Source: an uncultured Verrucomicrobiota bacterium | Lineage (GTDB): Bacteria > Verrucomicrobiota > Verrucomicrobiia > Opitutales > Opitutaceae | Reading direction: 5' to 3' | Assembly: GCA_903960515.1 (NCBI GenBank) | Contig: CAJCBL010000171.1 | Coordinates: forward strand, 1 to 64,000 | DNA length: 64,000 nucleotides | Shown: positions 17,614 to 32,900 of the stretch, one piece after another | How the letters are laid out: each line of letters opens with the position of its first letter | Numbering within the stretch: the first letter of the stretch is position 1 | Program-made: the position numbers and the translations under genes | The notes under the pieces: generated by a model | The model's database searches: none | What the model was told of the DNA's origin: nothing | What the model saw: the letters and a program-made list of their open reading frames with translations, nothing else

Positions 17614-18718
17614 GCACCGGAGTCAGCCGCTCAGCTACCGATTTGGCAACGGCATAAGCCAGGTCGACGGGCACTGCGTTCCCGATCTGACGCATGCATT
17701 CCGTCCACGAACCATTGAGGAGCCAGTCATCAGGAAATGTTTGGATACGTGCAGCCTCTCGGATGGTGAGGTATCGAATGGAGTCGTTTTCAAAGCGAAT
17801 CATGTTTTCGCCCCCGGGCACGCCGTGATCTCCTGCCTTGAGCGCCTTTGACGGTTCGTCGATAGGGCTGCCGGTGTGTCCCGGGTAGCTACGTGCGCCG
17901 GGTTGAAATGTGTGACCGGGAATCGAGTTGCGCTTTTGAGGCGGAGGGAGCCCGCGCAGAGCGTCGCGCACAGTATGCCATCGTGCGAGATTTGGAGGAA
18001 GTCCGGCCGTTTGGAGTGTTTTCGTTGGAGAAAGGCGAGTAATGCCGTGTTCTCGCCAGTACTCGCCGGTCACCGATTGTGCGCGTCGCAACGCGACTTC
18101 GGAATGGGTGGCCGAGGGGAAAAACCAGTCACTGTTCACATCCATTCGGAAGCCGATGAAAAATACCCGGTGGCGGAGCTGTGGCACTCCGTAATTCGCG
18201 GCGTTGGCTTGGTGTAGCGTTACCTTATAGCGCAGTGTCTTCGAGGCTCCTTTGGAGTTATCGAACTTTTGGAGCCGCGAGAGATTCGCTTCCCAATCGG
18301 CGTCAGCGATCGGGAAGTCGGGGTAGACCATCTGCAAGCGTAGGAATTCTACATAGTTGCGGAACGCTGGACGCATAAGCCCTCGGACATTCTCAAAAAT
18401 GAACGCCATCGGGCGAAGCTCTCTGACCGCGCGAACCGCTTGCGGAAACATATCACGCGTATCGTCGTATCCCTTAGCCTTGCCTCCCATTGAGAAGGGC
18501 TGACACGGCGGCCCTCCCGCTACGAGATCTACCGGGCCAAACCCGGAGAATTGCATATCACGAACATCGCCCTCGATCACATGCCATTGAGCGCGGTTTT
18601 GTCGAAGCGTGGCGCATGCATCCGCGTTCCACTCGAAGTGGGCAACGGTCTCAAAGCCGGCTTTTTCTAGCCCCAAGGCCAAGCCGCCAGCTCCTGAAAA
18701 CAGTTCGATGGAACGCAT
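17585..18718 (-). CDS. DNA (cytosine-5) methyltransferase of the restriction-modification pair
   Basis: A 377-residue C5-methyltransferase that would protect host DNA from the adjacent endonuclease. Motifs in order are I FSGAGGLALG (7-16), IV GGPPCQPFS with the catalytic C72, VI ENVRG (109-113), VIII QLRHRVFFIG, a target-recognition region, and C-terminal motifs IX/X (REAARIQTFPDDW, QIGNAVPVDLA). The ATG at 18718 places motif I near the N-terminus as usual; an upstream ATG at 18775 is possible. It is first in a two-gene operon and less G+C-rich than its neighbours. Confidence 0.9.
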   Translation of the reverse strand: MRSIELFSGAGGLALGLEKAGFETVAHFEWNADACATLRQNRAQWHVIEGDVRDMQFSGFGPVDLVAGGPPCQPFSMGGKAKGYDDTRDMFPQAVRAVRELRPMAFIFENVRGLMRPAFRNYVEFLRLQMVYPDFPIADADWEANLSRLQKFDNSKGASKTLRYKVTLHQANAANYGVPQLRHRVFFIGFRMDVNSDWFFPSATHSEVALRRAQSVTGEYWREHGITRLSPTKTLQTAGLPPNLARWHTVRDALRGLPPPQKRNSIPGHTFQPGARSYPGHTGSPIDEPSKALKAGDHGVPGGENMIRFENDSIRYLTIREAARIQTFPDDWLLNGSWTECMRQIGNAVPVDLAYAVAKSVAERLTPVHARPLQSAR

Positions 18719-18825
18719 GGTCAAACGATTGCCGATTTCAGCCAATGAACAAGCGGACGTACTTATGCGAATCAATCTCTTTCACAGTTATAGGGCTGAG
18801 GGGCTCAGGGCGATAGAGGGTGCAA

Positions 18826-22542
<3,717 letters not shown>

Positions 22543-22764
22543 TCGCCCACGGTTAAGCGAGCCCAGTCGCTTAACGGCAAGAGGGGAAACGACATCGGGG
22601 CCAAGCGGAGGCCGGGGCAGGCACCCGGCAAGGGCCAAGTTCTGCTGGTCCCCACGCGTCGCAGAAATCTGGTCGACTCGATTTGGGGCACCGGGAATCC
22701 TCCGATGCAAGGGCGGGCGGAGGGATCCTTGAGCCAGTACGGACGGCCCGCCTGGCTGCATCCG

Positions 22765-24000
22765 ATGACTCATCACCTGCTCCAGAGGTCGCTGCTACGG
22801 ATACCAGTGGCGCTGACTGCGCTCCTGCTAGCCGGCTGCGTGTCCATGCCCGAACAGCTTCCTGTCCCTTCGGCTCTGGAGACACAGGCGGTGGTCCCTG
22901 GATACCCTCAAATCCGCTTTTGCGGCTCTGCGAGGGAAAGCGGCTTCCTGGCGGACTTTCACCAGGCCTTGCGGGCGGCGCGGCCAGCGGGCAGCGAGGG
23001 CTTGGCGGTGCTGGCGCTCTCCGGCGGCGGGGCCAACGGGGCGTTTTGCGCGGGGCTGCTGGGCGGCTGGAGCGAGGCGGGCACCCGACCCGAGTTCCAA
23101 GTGGTCACCGGGGTGAGCACCGGCGCCTTGGCCGCACCCTTCGCCTTTCTGGGCCCGCGCTACGACGACCGTCTCCGCACCGCCTACACCCAGATGAGGG
23201 CCCACGACATCTACCATCTCCATGTGATGCGCAGCGCCTTCCGTCTGCTGCGCGTGGATGCGGTGGCCGATACCGAGCCGATGACGCGCACCGTCGCCCG
23301 CCTAACCGATCAAGGGATGCTCGACGCCATCGCGGCCGAACACCGCCGAGGGCGCAGGTTGTATGTGTGCACCACCGAGCTGGTCTCCGGCCGGGCAGTG
23401 TACTGGAGCCTGTCGGCCATCGCCGCCAGCGGTCGGCCCGGCTCGCTGGAGCTGTTTCAGAAACTCTTGGTAGCCTCCTCCTCCATTCCTGTGGCTTTTC
23501 CGCCCCAATACATCGGGGTCGAGGCCGGCGGCCGGAGCTACACTGAGATGCATGTCGATGGGGGGCTGTCGTCGCAGGTATTCCTGGATCTGCAGGGTGC
23601 ACGCGCCGAATTACCGGCGACTACCGCTCGGGGGCCGCTAGCGCTTACTGCCTACATCATCCGCAATGCGAAGGTGGTGCCCGCCTACGATTCGCTGCGC
23701 CCGGAGCTCCTTGCCATCGCTTCGCGCTCCCTTCAGGCGCTGATCCGGCGCCAGGGCAATGGGGACCTCAATCGCATCTACGAGCAGGCTGGCCGCGAGG
23801 ATACGGTCTTCCGGCTGGCGGTGATCCCAGCCGATTTCCCTATGGAGCACCGCGGCGCCATCGATACGGCGTACATGGCGCGGCTGTTTGAGCTGGGCCG
23901 GAAGATGGCGGCCCGGGGCTACCCGTGGGTGGACAGGCCTCCGGCCTACGATCAGGGCCCCGTCCGAAGCAACGGCACCGAGGCGGTTGGCGTACGGTGA
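22765..24000 (+). CDS. Patatin-like phospholipase lipoprotein
   Basis: A 411-residue lipoprotein. The signal peptide ends in a lipobox LLAG-C25, so it is exported and lipid-anchored. The patatin domain shows the oxyanion motif SGGGANGAF (86-94), the nucleophile motif GVSTG with S118, and the dyad aspartate in DGG (D265). It probably hydrolyses acyl esters of phospholipids or lipoproteins in the periplasm. The ATG at 22765 is selected because it begins the lipoprotein signal. It is divergent from SNF2 copy 1 and convergent with copy 2, and shares no strand with either helicase. Confidence 0.85.
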   Translation: MTHHLLQRSLLRIPVALTALLLAGCVSMPEQLPVPSALETQAVVPGYPQIRFCGSARESGFLADFHQALRAARPAGSEGLAVLALSGGGANGAFCAGLLGGWSEAGTRPEFQVVTGVSTGALAAPFAFLGPRYDDRLRTAYTQMRAHDIYHLHVMRSAFRLLRVDAVADTEPMTRTVARLTDQGMLDAIAAEHRRGRRLYVCTTELVSGRAVYWSLSAIAASGRPGSLELFQKLLVASSSIPVAFPPQYIGVEAGGRSYTEMHVDGGLSSQVFLDLQGARAELPATTARGPLALTAYIIRNAKVVPAYDSLRPELLAIASRSLQALIRRQGNGDLNRIYEQAGREDTVFRLAVIPADFPMEHRGAIDTAYMARLFELGRKMAARGYPWVDRPPAYDQGPVRSNGTEAVGVR

Positions 24001-24041
24001 TGCGGTGCCGTCTGGGCATCGGGGCCGCGCCCAAGATTCTA

Positions 24042-27000
24042 CTACATCGCTTGCTCCGCTCCGTCGGTGCCCAGGACAAAGCGCAGATCGTCCAGGCTCA
24101 TCACGGTAGCGAGGCTTTCCTCCTGCACGATGCTGCGGGCCAGCTCCGACTTCGACTGCTGGAGCTTGCGGATCTTCTCCTCGATGGTGCCGCGCGCGAG
24201 AATCCGGTACGCGATTACGTGCTCCGTCTGTCCGATGCGATGGGTGCGGTCGATCGCCTGCGCCTCCACCGCAGGATTCCACCAAGGGTCGTAGAGCACC
24301 ACGTAGCTGGCGGCGGTGAGGTTGAGCCCCGAGCCGGCGGCCTTGAGCGAGAGCAGGAACACCGGCTCGCCCTCGGGCGCTTGGAAGCGGTCCACCAGGT
24401 CCTGGCGGTTCTCCGTCTGCCCGGTGAGCATCAGGTGCTTGATACCGCGGGCTGTGAGCTCGGAGGCGATGAGCTCGAGCATCGTGACGAACTGCGAGAA
24501 CACCAGCACCCGGTGCCCCTCCTCCACGAGCGGCTCCAGGGTGTCGAGCAACGCCTCGAGCTTGGCCGAGCCGTTGTCGCCGGTCTTCGCTGATGCGGCG
24601 GGCGTATCCGCCGTGGCCGGCGCGGAGGGCTTGCGTTTGCGGGGGCGGCCGGCCTTGGCCTCCTCGTAGCCCACCAGGCGCGGGTCGCAGCAGATCTGCC
24701 GCAGGCGCAGGAGCGACTGGAGGATGTTGAAGCGTTGCTTGTCGAAGTCTCGCGCGGTCTGTACTCCCAGCAGCATCGCGCGGGTGCGCTTGAGCTCGGC
24801 CTCGTAGAGGAGGCGCTGGTTGCCGTCGAGCTCCACAAACAGGTCCTCCTCGGTGCGGGGCGGGAGATCGGCGGCCACCTGGCCCTTGGTGCGCCGGAGC
24901 ATGAAATGCTTCACCCGGCGGGCGAGGCGGGAGCGGGCAGCGGCGGGGTCGGTCTTGTCGTTGAAGGCGCGGCGGAACGAGGCTTGGCTGCCGAGCAGCC
25001 CGGGCATGGCGAAGGCGAACAGGCTCCAGAGGTCGAGGGTGCGGTTCTCGATCGGCGTGCCGGTGAGGACGATACGGTGGGCGGCGCGCAGTTCGCGGGC
25101 GGTGAGGGCGGTCTGCGACTGCGGGTTCTTGATGTTCTGCCCCTCGTCGAGGATCACGGCGTCCCACAGCTCTGCGGTGAGCGGCTCGGCGGCGAGCCGT
25201 AGCTGTGCGTAGTTGGCCACCACGAGATTGGTCCCGGCGGGCACAGCCCCGCCCTGCAGCGTGGCGGCGGTCAGCGAGGGGGCAAAGCGCCGGGTCTCTC
25301 GCGTCCAGTTGGGCACCACGCTTTTGGGGCAAACGACGAGTGCGCGTAGCGGCCTGGCCGCCGGGTCGGCGCGGCGCTGGTCGGCGAGATGAAGCAGCCA
25401 GGCCAGCGCCTGCACGGTCTTGCCCAGGCCCATATCGTCGGCGAGGATACCGCCGAGGCCGTTGGCGGAGAGGTGGGCGAGGAAGTGGAACCCCTCGCGC
25501 TGGTAGGGGCGCAGCTCGGCGGAGAGGCCGGCGGGCACGGGGGGCTCGGCGATGGTGGCGAGCTGGGCGGCGCGCTGCCGGGCGCGGGCGGCGTGCTGCT
25601 CGGGCAGCAAACCGGCGATACGCTCGTCGGCGAGCTGGAGCGCGTGGAACCGTTGTTTCTCGCTGCCTCCCTCAAGGGCGGTGGCGTCGAGCCCGAGCTC
25701 GGCCAGCTTGGCGACCTCCTCCGGGGCGAGCTCAAGGTTGAGCCTGCGCCAGCCCTTGCCGGGCAGGCGCACCACACGGCCCTTGGCCTTGAGGAGCAAC
25801 TTGAGCTCAGCGTCGGTGAGCGTGGTATCCTCGGCGCGCACGGCGATCTCGAGGTCGAACCAGTCGATGCCGGTGCCGCTGTCTTCGGGTTTCACCGACA
25901 CCTCGACCCTTGCGCGATCGGGCGGGCGGCACAGGCCGGCCAGCTCGGGGCAGCACTCGATCTCCACTCCGAGGGAGCGGACGCGCTCGGCCCAGGTGCT
26001 GAACTGGTCCGGGAAGTTCTTCGTGCTGGCGCTGCGCTGCCAGCAATGGCTGTCGAAGTCCGCAGTGAGATTGAACTCGAACAGCAGCGGCACGGCGGCC
26101 TCTACGCGCTGGCGCTCGATCTCGACGAGGCGGTCGCTGGTGGAGGCTGCTGAACCGCTCAACGAGAGCCAGCCCCCGTCGCTGTTGCGGCGCTGCACCA
26201 GAGTGCCGTCGGGTGAGATACCATGCAGCTCCACCTCCAGGCTTTCGCTGCAGTCGCCCGGATAGAGAGACTGGATTCGCCTGGCCGTGAGTGCGCAGAT
26301 GAAACGCGCCCGCAGGGTGATGACCTCGATGGCGGGCAGCGCTACGCCTTCGAGGCGGGCGGCGGCGCGGTGCAGGCATTTGGCGGCGGCCAAGGAAGTC
26401 AGGGCCTCGCGGGGCACCACCACGCGGCGCGGATTGGTGCCCGGCAGCGGCGGTGGGAGCTCGAATACACTGGCGCCCGCCAAGGCCAGCGCGGGGCGGC
26501 CGGGAAGCATCAGGAGGTGGTCCGGGGCCGGGCGGCCGTCGGGCTGCTCCAGTTCGAAGACGATGTCCTCCGGCCGCTCGGGTGCAGGGCGCCCGCGCCA
26601 GTGCAGGGCCACCCGCGTATCCGGGAACGGGGAGCCATCCTCAGCCGCGAGGCGCCCGCGAAGCACGGGCTGTTCAAGCAGACGGAAAAGGAGGTCGAGG
26701 GTGCGAGCCTCCGTGAGTTTGAATACCTGGGTCTCGTTGCCGCTCCAGTAGTGCAGACGGTTGCGCGAAAGCTGCACCTCCTGGAGCAGGGCGAGGGTGG
26801 TGGGGTCCGCACCTACGGGGCTGTCCACTAGCGACGCAAGCCAGTCGCCGGCCACCTCCGCCTTGGCGGTGCGCCAAGGACCCTCGGAGGAGTCACGGCA
26901 TTCCCACGTCAGCTTCGGGGAGGTGAGCCGCAGGCGAATCTGCTGGGGCAGCACAGGGCGGGGCGAAGCGCCGGAAACCGAGGTGCGGTCCTCGGCGAAG

Positions 27001-27788
27001 GCGCGTGTCCACTGCTGGACCAGTCGGAGTCGCTCGCGGGCGGCCAGGCGGTCTCGGGCCGGAGCGGTGTCGGTGACCGGCAGCAGAAATGCGGGTATCG
27101 AATGGCTGGAGCGCTCCCCGTAGAGGGCGAGGTACTGCCAAAATTCGAGTACGGTGGCCGGGGAGGAGTCGGCATCCCACCACCCCTCGATGATGGGCGG
27201 GTAGTCGGGCGGATAGGCCGCGAGAGGGGCGAGGCTGAGCCGTGCAAGCTCGCCGGCGGCGATGGAGCATTTGGTGCGCTGCCGGCGCCAAAGCAGCGTG
27301 AGGTCGCGGATGTAGTTGCGCTCCGCTGAGGCCAACGGCCGGCCATGGCGTTGTTCGAGGAGAGCGATGAGGGACTGCTCATCGGGGGAGGCCAGCACGG
27401 GGCGGGGCGAGGCGGGCGCAGCCCCGGCAGCGGGTGGTGCAAGCGGCGCATCCATTAGGTCTACGGCGTTTCCCGCCGCAGTACCCAGTGCCGCCCTACC
27501 CGCGACGTAGGCGTGAGTGCACCCGCCGCGCCGGCCGCAGGTGCATTGGTGAGCCCAACCGGTGGAGGGCGTAAACCTCCATTGGACCTCATAGGCGCTG
27601 GCGTCCTCGATTCCGGCGAAGAAGGCAACGTGCCCCGCCTTTGGGTCGATCCCGGTTTCGAAACTGCGGAGAGCGCCCTTATTGAGCAGCGCGAGACCGC
27701 GCTGCCGAGTGGGTCGACTGAAACCGTGCTGGAGTACCGCCAACAGCGCGGCGTGCTGGCGATCGTTGAGCAACACTAGGGCTGGCAT
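24042..27788 (-). CDS. SWIM zinc finger / SNF2-type helicase, copy 2
   Basis: A 1248-residue paralogue of the protein at 18826-22542, with the same order of parts: SWIM finger C82, C84, C90, H92 (CTCGRRGGCTH), middle region, DDMGLGKT near 788, DEGQ near 880, and HRIGQTEHV. The helicase halves of the two copies are very similar at DNA level and the N-terminal thirds are diverged. It ends FVLGTDGAEQAM. The ATG at 27788 matches the N-terminus of copy 1. The pair arose by duplication and is now separated by the patatin gene. Confidence 0.9.
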   Translation of the reverse strand: MPALVLLNDRQHAALLAVLQHGFSRPTRQRGLALLNKGALRSFETGIDPKAGHVAFFAGIEDASAYEVQWRFTPSTGWAHQCTCGRRGGCTHAYVAGRAALGTAAGNAVDLMDAPLAPPAAGAAPASPRPVLASPDEQSLIALLEQRHGRPLASAERNYIRDLTLLWRRQRTKCSIAAGELARLSLAPLAAYPPDYPPIIEGWWDADSSPATVLEFWQYLALYGERSSHSIPAFLLPVTDTAPARDRLAARERLRLVQQWTRAFAEDRTSVSGASPRPVLPQQIRLRLTSPKLTWECRDSSEGPWRTAKAEVAGDWLASLVDSPVGADPTTLALLQEVQLSRNRLHYWSGNETQVFKLTEARTLDLLFRLLEQPVLRGRLAAEDGSPFPDTRVALHWRGRPAPERPEDIVFELEQPDGRPAPDHLLMLPGRPALALAGASVFELPPPLPGTNPRRVVVPREALTSLAAAKCLHRAAARLEGVALPAIEVITLRARFICALTARRIQSLYPGDCSESLEVELHGISPDGTLVQRRNSDGGWLSLSGSAASTSDRLVEIERQRVEAAVPLLFEFNLTADFDSHCWQRSASTKNFPDQFSTWAERVRSLGVEIECCPELAGLCRPPDRARVEVSVKPEDSGTGIDWFDLEIAVRAEDTTLTDAELKLLLKAKGRVVRLPGKGWRRLNLELAPEEVAKLAELGLDATALEGGSEKQRFHALQLADERIAGLLPEQHAARARQRAAQLATIAEPPVPAGLSAELRPYQREGFHFLAHLSANGLGGILADDMGLGKTVQALAWLLHLADQRRADPAARPLRALVVCPKSVVPNWTRETRRFAPSLTAATLQGGAVPAGTNLVVANYAQLRLAAEPLTAELWDAVILDEGQNIKNPQSQTALTARELRAAHRIVLTGTPIENRTLDLWSLFAFAMPGLLGSQASFRRAFNDKTDPAAARSRLARRVKHFMLRRTKGQVAADLPPRTEEDLFVELDGNQRLLYEAELKRTRAMLLGVQTARDFDKQRFNILQSLLRLRQICCDPRLVGYEEAKAGRPRKRKPSAPATADTPAASAKTGDNGSAKLEALLDTLEPLVEEGHRVLVFSQFVTMLELIASELTARGIKHLMLTGQTENRQDLVDRFQAPEGEPVFLLSLKAAGSGLNLTAASYVVLYDPWWNPAVEAQAIDRTHRIGQTEHVIAYRILARGTIEEKIRKLQQSKSELARSIVQEESLATVMSLDDLRFVLGTDGAEQAM

Positions 27789-27917
27789 GGAACCCGATTT
27801 CGCAGCGGCGCAGCAGGGCGGCAAGCGGGGAAATCGGCGAGGGGCCGGCCGTGATTGGAGCCCCGCCAAGCGCGCCATTGACCGCGGGCGCGGCACCCCG
27901 CTAACTCTGCGACCCTT

Positions 27918-29447
27918 ATGGCCACGCCGTCCCCATCCGACAACCTCATGGAAACCCTCGTGTCGCTGTGCAAGCGCCGCGGTATCATCTACGCCTCGTC
28001 GGAGATCTACGGCGGACTAAACGGCTTTTTCGACTACGGCCCGCTGGGCTCCGAGCTCAAGCGCAACATCCGCAACGCCTGGTGGCAGGACATGGTCCAC
28101 CGCCGCGACGACATCGTGGGCCTGGAGTCGTCGATCATCATGCATCCGAAAGTCTGGGAAGCCTCCGGCCACGTAGCCGGCTTCTCCGACCCGCTGGTGG
28201 ACTGCAAGGTGTCCAAGCAGCGCTACCGCGCCGACCAGCTCTTCTTCGCCGCTGTAGTGGTCGACGCCACGGTGGCCGGCTACGTATCCGCCCTTGAGAG
28301 CGAGCGCACCACCGAGGAGCTCCAGGAGAGCGCCGAGACCTTCAAGCGCAAGAAGGCGCTCCAGGGCGCGCTCGCCCCCGTCGTAGTGAAAGAGTTCACC
28401 GAGGCCACGCCGGAGGAGATCGCCCAGATCCCCTCGCCCGCCACGGGCAACCCCGACCTCACCCCGCCGCGCTCCTTCAACATGATGTTCCAGACGAACG
28501 TGGGCGCCATGACCGACGCCTCGTCCGTCGCCTACCTGCGGCCCGAGACGGCCCAGGGCATGTTCGTGGATTTCAAGAACGTCATCGACACCACGCGCGT
28601 GAAGCTGCCCTTCGGCATCGCCCAGATCGGCAAGTCGTTCCGCAATGAGATTACGCCGCGCAACTTCATCTTCCGCTCGCGCGAGTTCGAGCAGATGGAG
28701 ATGGAGTATTTCATTATGCCCGACGCCGACTGGCTCGCTTGCCACGAGTCGTGGCTGAAGTGGTGCCAGGACTGGCTCAAGTCCATCGGCCTGCCCGAGA
28801 GCCACCTCTCGCTGCACGAGCACCCCAAGGAGAAGCTCGCGTTCTACAGCCGCCGCACGGTGGACATCATGTTCAAGTATCCGTTCGGCGTGCAGGAGCT
28901 GTGGGGCATCGCCGCCCGCTCCGACTACGATCTCCAGCAGCATCAGAAGTTCTCCGGGGTGCCGCAGACGTGGTTCGACGAGGCCAGCAAGGCCAAGGTG
29001 GTGCCTCATGTGATCGAGCCTGCCGTGGGCGTCGATCGTATCCTTTTGGCAGTGCTCTGTGCCGCCTACGCCGAGGAGGATGTGAGGGACGAGAAGGGCA
29101 ATGTGGAGAAGCGCACCGTGCTGCGCCTGCACCCGCGCATCGCCCCGTTCAAGGTTGCCGTGCTCCCGCTGCTCAAGAACAAGGAGCAGCTCACCAGCCG
29201 CGCCAAGGATCTCTACGCCAAGCTCAAGCGCCGCTACAACGTCTCCTACGACGACGGCGGCAACATCGGGAAGCGCTACCGCCGTCAGGACGAAGCGGGT
29301 ACCCCGTGGTGCGTGACCATCGACTTCGACACAATCGAGAAGCCCGGCGACACCTTTACCCTGCGCGACCGCGACACGATGCAGCAGACGCGTGTCACCG
29401 AGGCTGAGCTCTTCGCGATGCTGAACGAGAAGATCGACAACGCGTAA
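27918..29447 (+). CDS. glyS: Glycyl-tRNA synthetase, single-chain dimeric type
   Basis: A 509-residue class II aminoacyl-tRNA synthetase that charges tRNA-Gly. Signatures are [11 protein letters not shown] near the N-terminus, [14 protein letters not shown], motif 2 in [19 protein letters not shown], motif 3 in [13 protein letters not shown], and a C-terminal anticodon-binding domain ([12 protein letters not shown] to the end). This is the alpha2 type found in eukaryotes, archaea and some bacteria, not the alpha2beta2 type. It is divergent from SNF2 copy 2 and followed by a strong terminator. Confidence 0.95.
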   Translation: MATPSPSDNLMETLVSLCKRRGIIYASSEIYGGLNGFFDYGPLGSELKRNIRNAWWQDMVHRRDDIVGLESSIIMHPKVWEASGHVAGFSDPLVDCKVSKQRYRADQLFFAAVVVDATVAGYVSALESERTTEELQESAETFKRKKALQGALAPVVVKEFTEATPEEIAQIPSPATGNPDLTPPRSFNMMFQTNVGAMTDASSVAYLRPETAQGMFVDFKNVIDTTRVKLPFGIAQIGKSFRNEITPRNFIFRSREFEQMEMEYFIMPDADWLACHESWLKWCQDWLKSIGLPESHLSLHEHPKEKLAFYSRRTVDIMFKYPFGVQELWGIAARSDYDLQQHQKFSGVPQTWFDEASKAKVVPHVIEPAVGVDRILLAVLCAAYAEEDVRDEKGNVEKRTVLRLHPRIAPFKVAVLPLLKNKEQLTSRAKDLYAKLKRRYNVSYDDGGNIGKRYRRQDEAGTPWCVTIDFDTIEKPGDTFTLRDRDTMQQTRVTEAELFAMLNEKIDNA

Positions 29448-29932
29448 GGATAACTCCGTGGCGGATGACCGCCGCTAGGGGTGCCGGCTATCCGAGCCCT
29501 CCGAGATTCGAGTTTACCCAAGCCCGGCCGCCAGCGGCCGGGCTTTTCTTTTTCTGCACTGGAGCGCAGTTCAGGGACGCCGCGTAGACGGCGTGCACGC
29601 ACGTAGTCTTAAAGCCTTTGAGCGAACCGGTAACCGACGCCGCCCTGCGCCACCTCGTAGCGGCAGGATGTGCTCTTGCCCTCATACTCGGCCGCAGGCC
29701 GTCCGGGGTATAGGCACTCGCGAAGGCGACCCACCACCACTGGACCGCAATGGGGACAGGCTCGCCATGCGCCATGTGGGCACAAGACCTACCGTGCCTG
29801 CACTGGCGAAGGCCGGCAAAGCGCGGTAAAGGATAGCCAGCTCGCTGTTCTCTCTTCGCCATCCCGGCGCGGAGTCCGGTCGGCGCCGGCTCTCTCCCGT
29901 ATCAAAATTGGGCGGATTGATCTCAAAATAGT
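29448..29932. other. 485-bp intergenic region after glyS
   Basis: It contains the glyS terminator and, further on, no credible gene. A ggggacagg word occurs at 29752-29760. The tamB promoter should lie near the right end. Confidence 0.4.
29521..29555 (+). terminator. Rho-independent terminator of glyS
   Basis: A perfect 10-bp stem agcccggccg/cggccgggct with a 4-nt loop is followed by tttctttttc. This is the clearest intrinsic terminator in the window. Confidence 0.9.
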
Positions 29933-32900
29933 ATGCGGCGCGGCCTCAAAATCCTTCTCGCTCTCCTCGTCGCCGGCGCGCTGATGCTCACGCTCGTGCC
30001 GTGGTGGCTGGGGCTTGCGCTGCACCCGCTCGCCCGTAGCCAAGGCATCACGTTCGAGCGCTACGAGCGGGTCGGCTACAGGCGTTTCCGGTTGCACGAG
30101 GTCCGCCGGCAGGATCCGGGCGTGGTGGCTACCGCCGAGAGCCTCGAGATCGACACTCCGCTTCTGTGGGCTTGGCGTACTTGTCGCGATAGCTTGACCA
30201 CGGTAGCAGTCGATCACTGGAAAGTGGAGATCGCCGACTCCGGTGCACCTCCGCCCACAATCCCTTCCGCCTCCGCGAGCGTGGCGGGTGTCCACGCGAT
30301 CGTGAGCCGCACGTTCGCGAGTCTCGCACGCTGGGTGCCACAGGCGGCGTTGCTCCACGGCGAGCTTCGTATTGCAGGACTGGCACCGATCACAATTGCC
30401 CAAATCGACCTGCAACGCGGTGTGCTCACAGCGCGTGGCATTTGCGTTGGAGGGCGCGAGGTTTCGCTCTCGGTGAAACGCATTGCCGGAGACGTGCTCG
30501 ACCTGCGCGCTCGTTCGCCCGGCGACGAGGCGGCGCTCGACCTCGCCTGGGCCGGCGCGCAGCTCCACGGGTCCGGAACCTGGCACGGGCAACCGCTGCG
30601 GCTTCAGGCGCGCTTCTCCGACGGCAGTTGGCTTCCAGTGGACGCCGAGGTCGTCGCCGAAAACTGGAGCCTGCCAGCAGCGCGCGCCCGGATGGATGAT
30701 CATTACGGCCAACTGGCCGGCGGAGCGAAACTCGTCTGGCACGAGGCGAAATTCGACCTCTCCGGAGAGTGGCACGCCGCGCCCAAAGAAGGCTCGAATG
30801 CGCCGCCGATGCAGGCACGCCTCGCGGCTCATGGCGACCGCTCGACCGTCACAATTACCACCTTCGAGGTAAGTGCGCCCTTCGCCGAGGCGAAGCTCAG
30901 CGCGCCGGTGACGCTTGGGTTTGCAGGTCCGCTGCAGGCACCGCCAGCGCGGCTCACGTTGCACGTCGATCTGGCCAAGCAATCCTGGCTCGACGCGAGC
31001 GGCGCAGTGGACGGTTCGGTTGAGGTGCGCGCCGTTGCGAGCGCATCCAGCGAGGCATTTCAGCTCGCCTGCGATGGTTTGCGCGTCGCCGGATTCCAGT
31101 TCCACAGGGTGGTTGCGCAGGGCGTGCTCCAATGGCCTCACCTTGATCTCGAAAAACTGGAGGTGGCCCTCGACGAGCAGAGCCACTTCACCGCGCGAGG
31201 AGGTGCCGATCTTGCGCTGCGTACGCTGGCCGAGGTCACCCTCAGCGGCACGTTTTCGCCGGCGTGGTTCCAACGCTGGTTGCCGGCGGACGTCCGCTGG
31301 GAAACTGCCGAGGTCGCCGCGACCCTCTCCGGCCCGCTCGCTGCGCTTCTCCATCAAGGCAGCATCAAGATCGGCCAAGTACGCTACCCGCCATTGAAGT
31401 CCCTCGACGCCGCGCTCGTCTGGCGCGGTCGCAGCGATGGCGTCGAGGACTTCAATGCCACGTTCACTGCGGGTGAATCTACACTTCGGATCCTAGGCGC
31501 GGCATCATCCTGTGGGGCGCAGGTGCGTGAATTTCAATTTCAGCAGGACGGAGCCGACGTGCTCAAGCTCGCCGCGCCGGCGACGATCGCCTGGGCTCCG
31601 GAGTGGCGGATCGCCGATCTGCGCCTTGACGGCGCGGGCGGGCACCTCGCGGTCGCTGCGGCCAGCGAAGGCGCGGAGCTGTCGTTCAAAGCCGAGGCGG
31701 CGAACATTGAGAGCACTTGGGCTCGCGATTGGATTGTGACTACCGGACCGGCGTGGACGGTGAAGTCGCTGAGCGCGGAGGGCCGCACCGAGGAGGGCAA
31801 CCTGCGCTTTTCCCTCGATCTCGCAGGGCAGGTCGCGCTCGAACCGAGCGCGGCGCAGGTCGCGTTGGTTGCCCGCGGCGACGCCGGGGGTGTGGAGCTT
31901 ACCAAGCTTGAGATTCGTGACGACACCGGGTTGCTCGCGCAGGCGCATGGGCGTGTGCCGCTGAGTTGGTCTGCGCGGCGCTCGCCCAGTCTCCAGCTCA
32001 ACGTCGAGGGCGCGCTGAACTTCGATGCGGAAACTCAGCCCGACTCCTCGCTTTGGGCGGCACTCGCTGCCCCGTTCGGAATCACGCTGGCCGCACCGAA
32101 GGCGCGGCTCCGGATCGAGGGCACGCCGGCCAAGCCGACCGGAGCGCTCGAGCTCGACGTGCAGCGCCTCGCCATCGCCGCCCCGGCCCACCAGACGTGG
32201 TTGCCGGCGCTGGACAATATCACCGTGCGAGCCCATGCGGACCGCAGCAGGCTCGTCATTGATTCGCTCTCCGCCGCTGTCGAGGGGCAGGCGCTGCGGG
32301 CGAGCGCGCAGTCGCCGATGGATACGAAACGCTGGGTGCAGCTCGTGCGCTCACCGGAGTCCTTTGATTGGAGCCAGGCAGAGGCGGAGGTTGCGATCCC
32401 GGGCGCCGATCTGCGCCCTGTATCCGAAGGTCGGCCGCAGTTCCCGCTCGCGCAGGGGCGGTTGCAGGTCGCAGTCAAACTCGCGCGAGGCATCAACCTC
32501 TCGGGATCGCTCAAGCTGACCGATGCCACCACGCGCCCGATTCCGTCGGTCGGAGTGTTGCAGAATCTGACGGTGGATCTGGAGCTCAAGGGACGCTCGG
32601 TCGAGGTGCGCTCGGCCTCGGCCCAGCTCGGCGGCGAGACGGCGACGTTGAGCGGCTCCGCCGATCTCTCAGCTCCTGCGGCACCGAGACTGGAGCTCAA
32701 GCTCGCGGGCAAGAACCTGCCGCTGGTGCGGCGCGCCGGCTTGTTGATCCGCTCGGATCTCTCGCTCGCGGTGGCGACCGGTGCCGGCGGCGAAACGCGT
32801 ATCACCGGCACGGTGAACTTGCATGACAGTCTTGTGCTTGCCGATCTTCGACAACTCTTGCCCACCGGCGTGCGTGCGGCGGAGCACGCTCCGCCGTATT

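Noticed and set aside
22765..24000. Patatin gene as a CBASS-type effector with the helicases
   Set aside because: It encodes an exported lipoprotein, no cyclase gene is present, and the helicases are on the opposite strand.
29488..29862. 124-codon minus-strand frame between glyS and tamB
   Set aside because: It overlaps the glyS terminator and has no protein-like features; treated as non-coding.
29789..31378. 529-codon minus-strand frame opposite tamB
   Set aside because: Arg-rich shadow of tamB with no recognisable domain.
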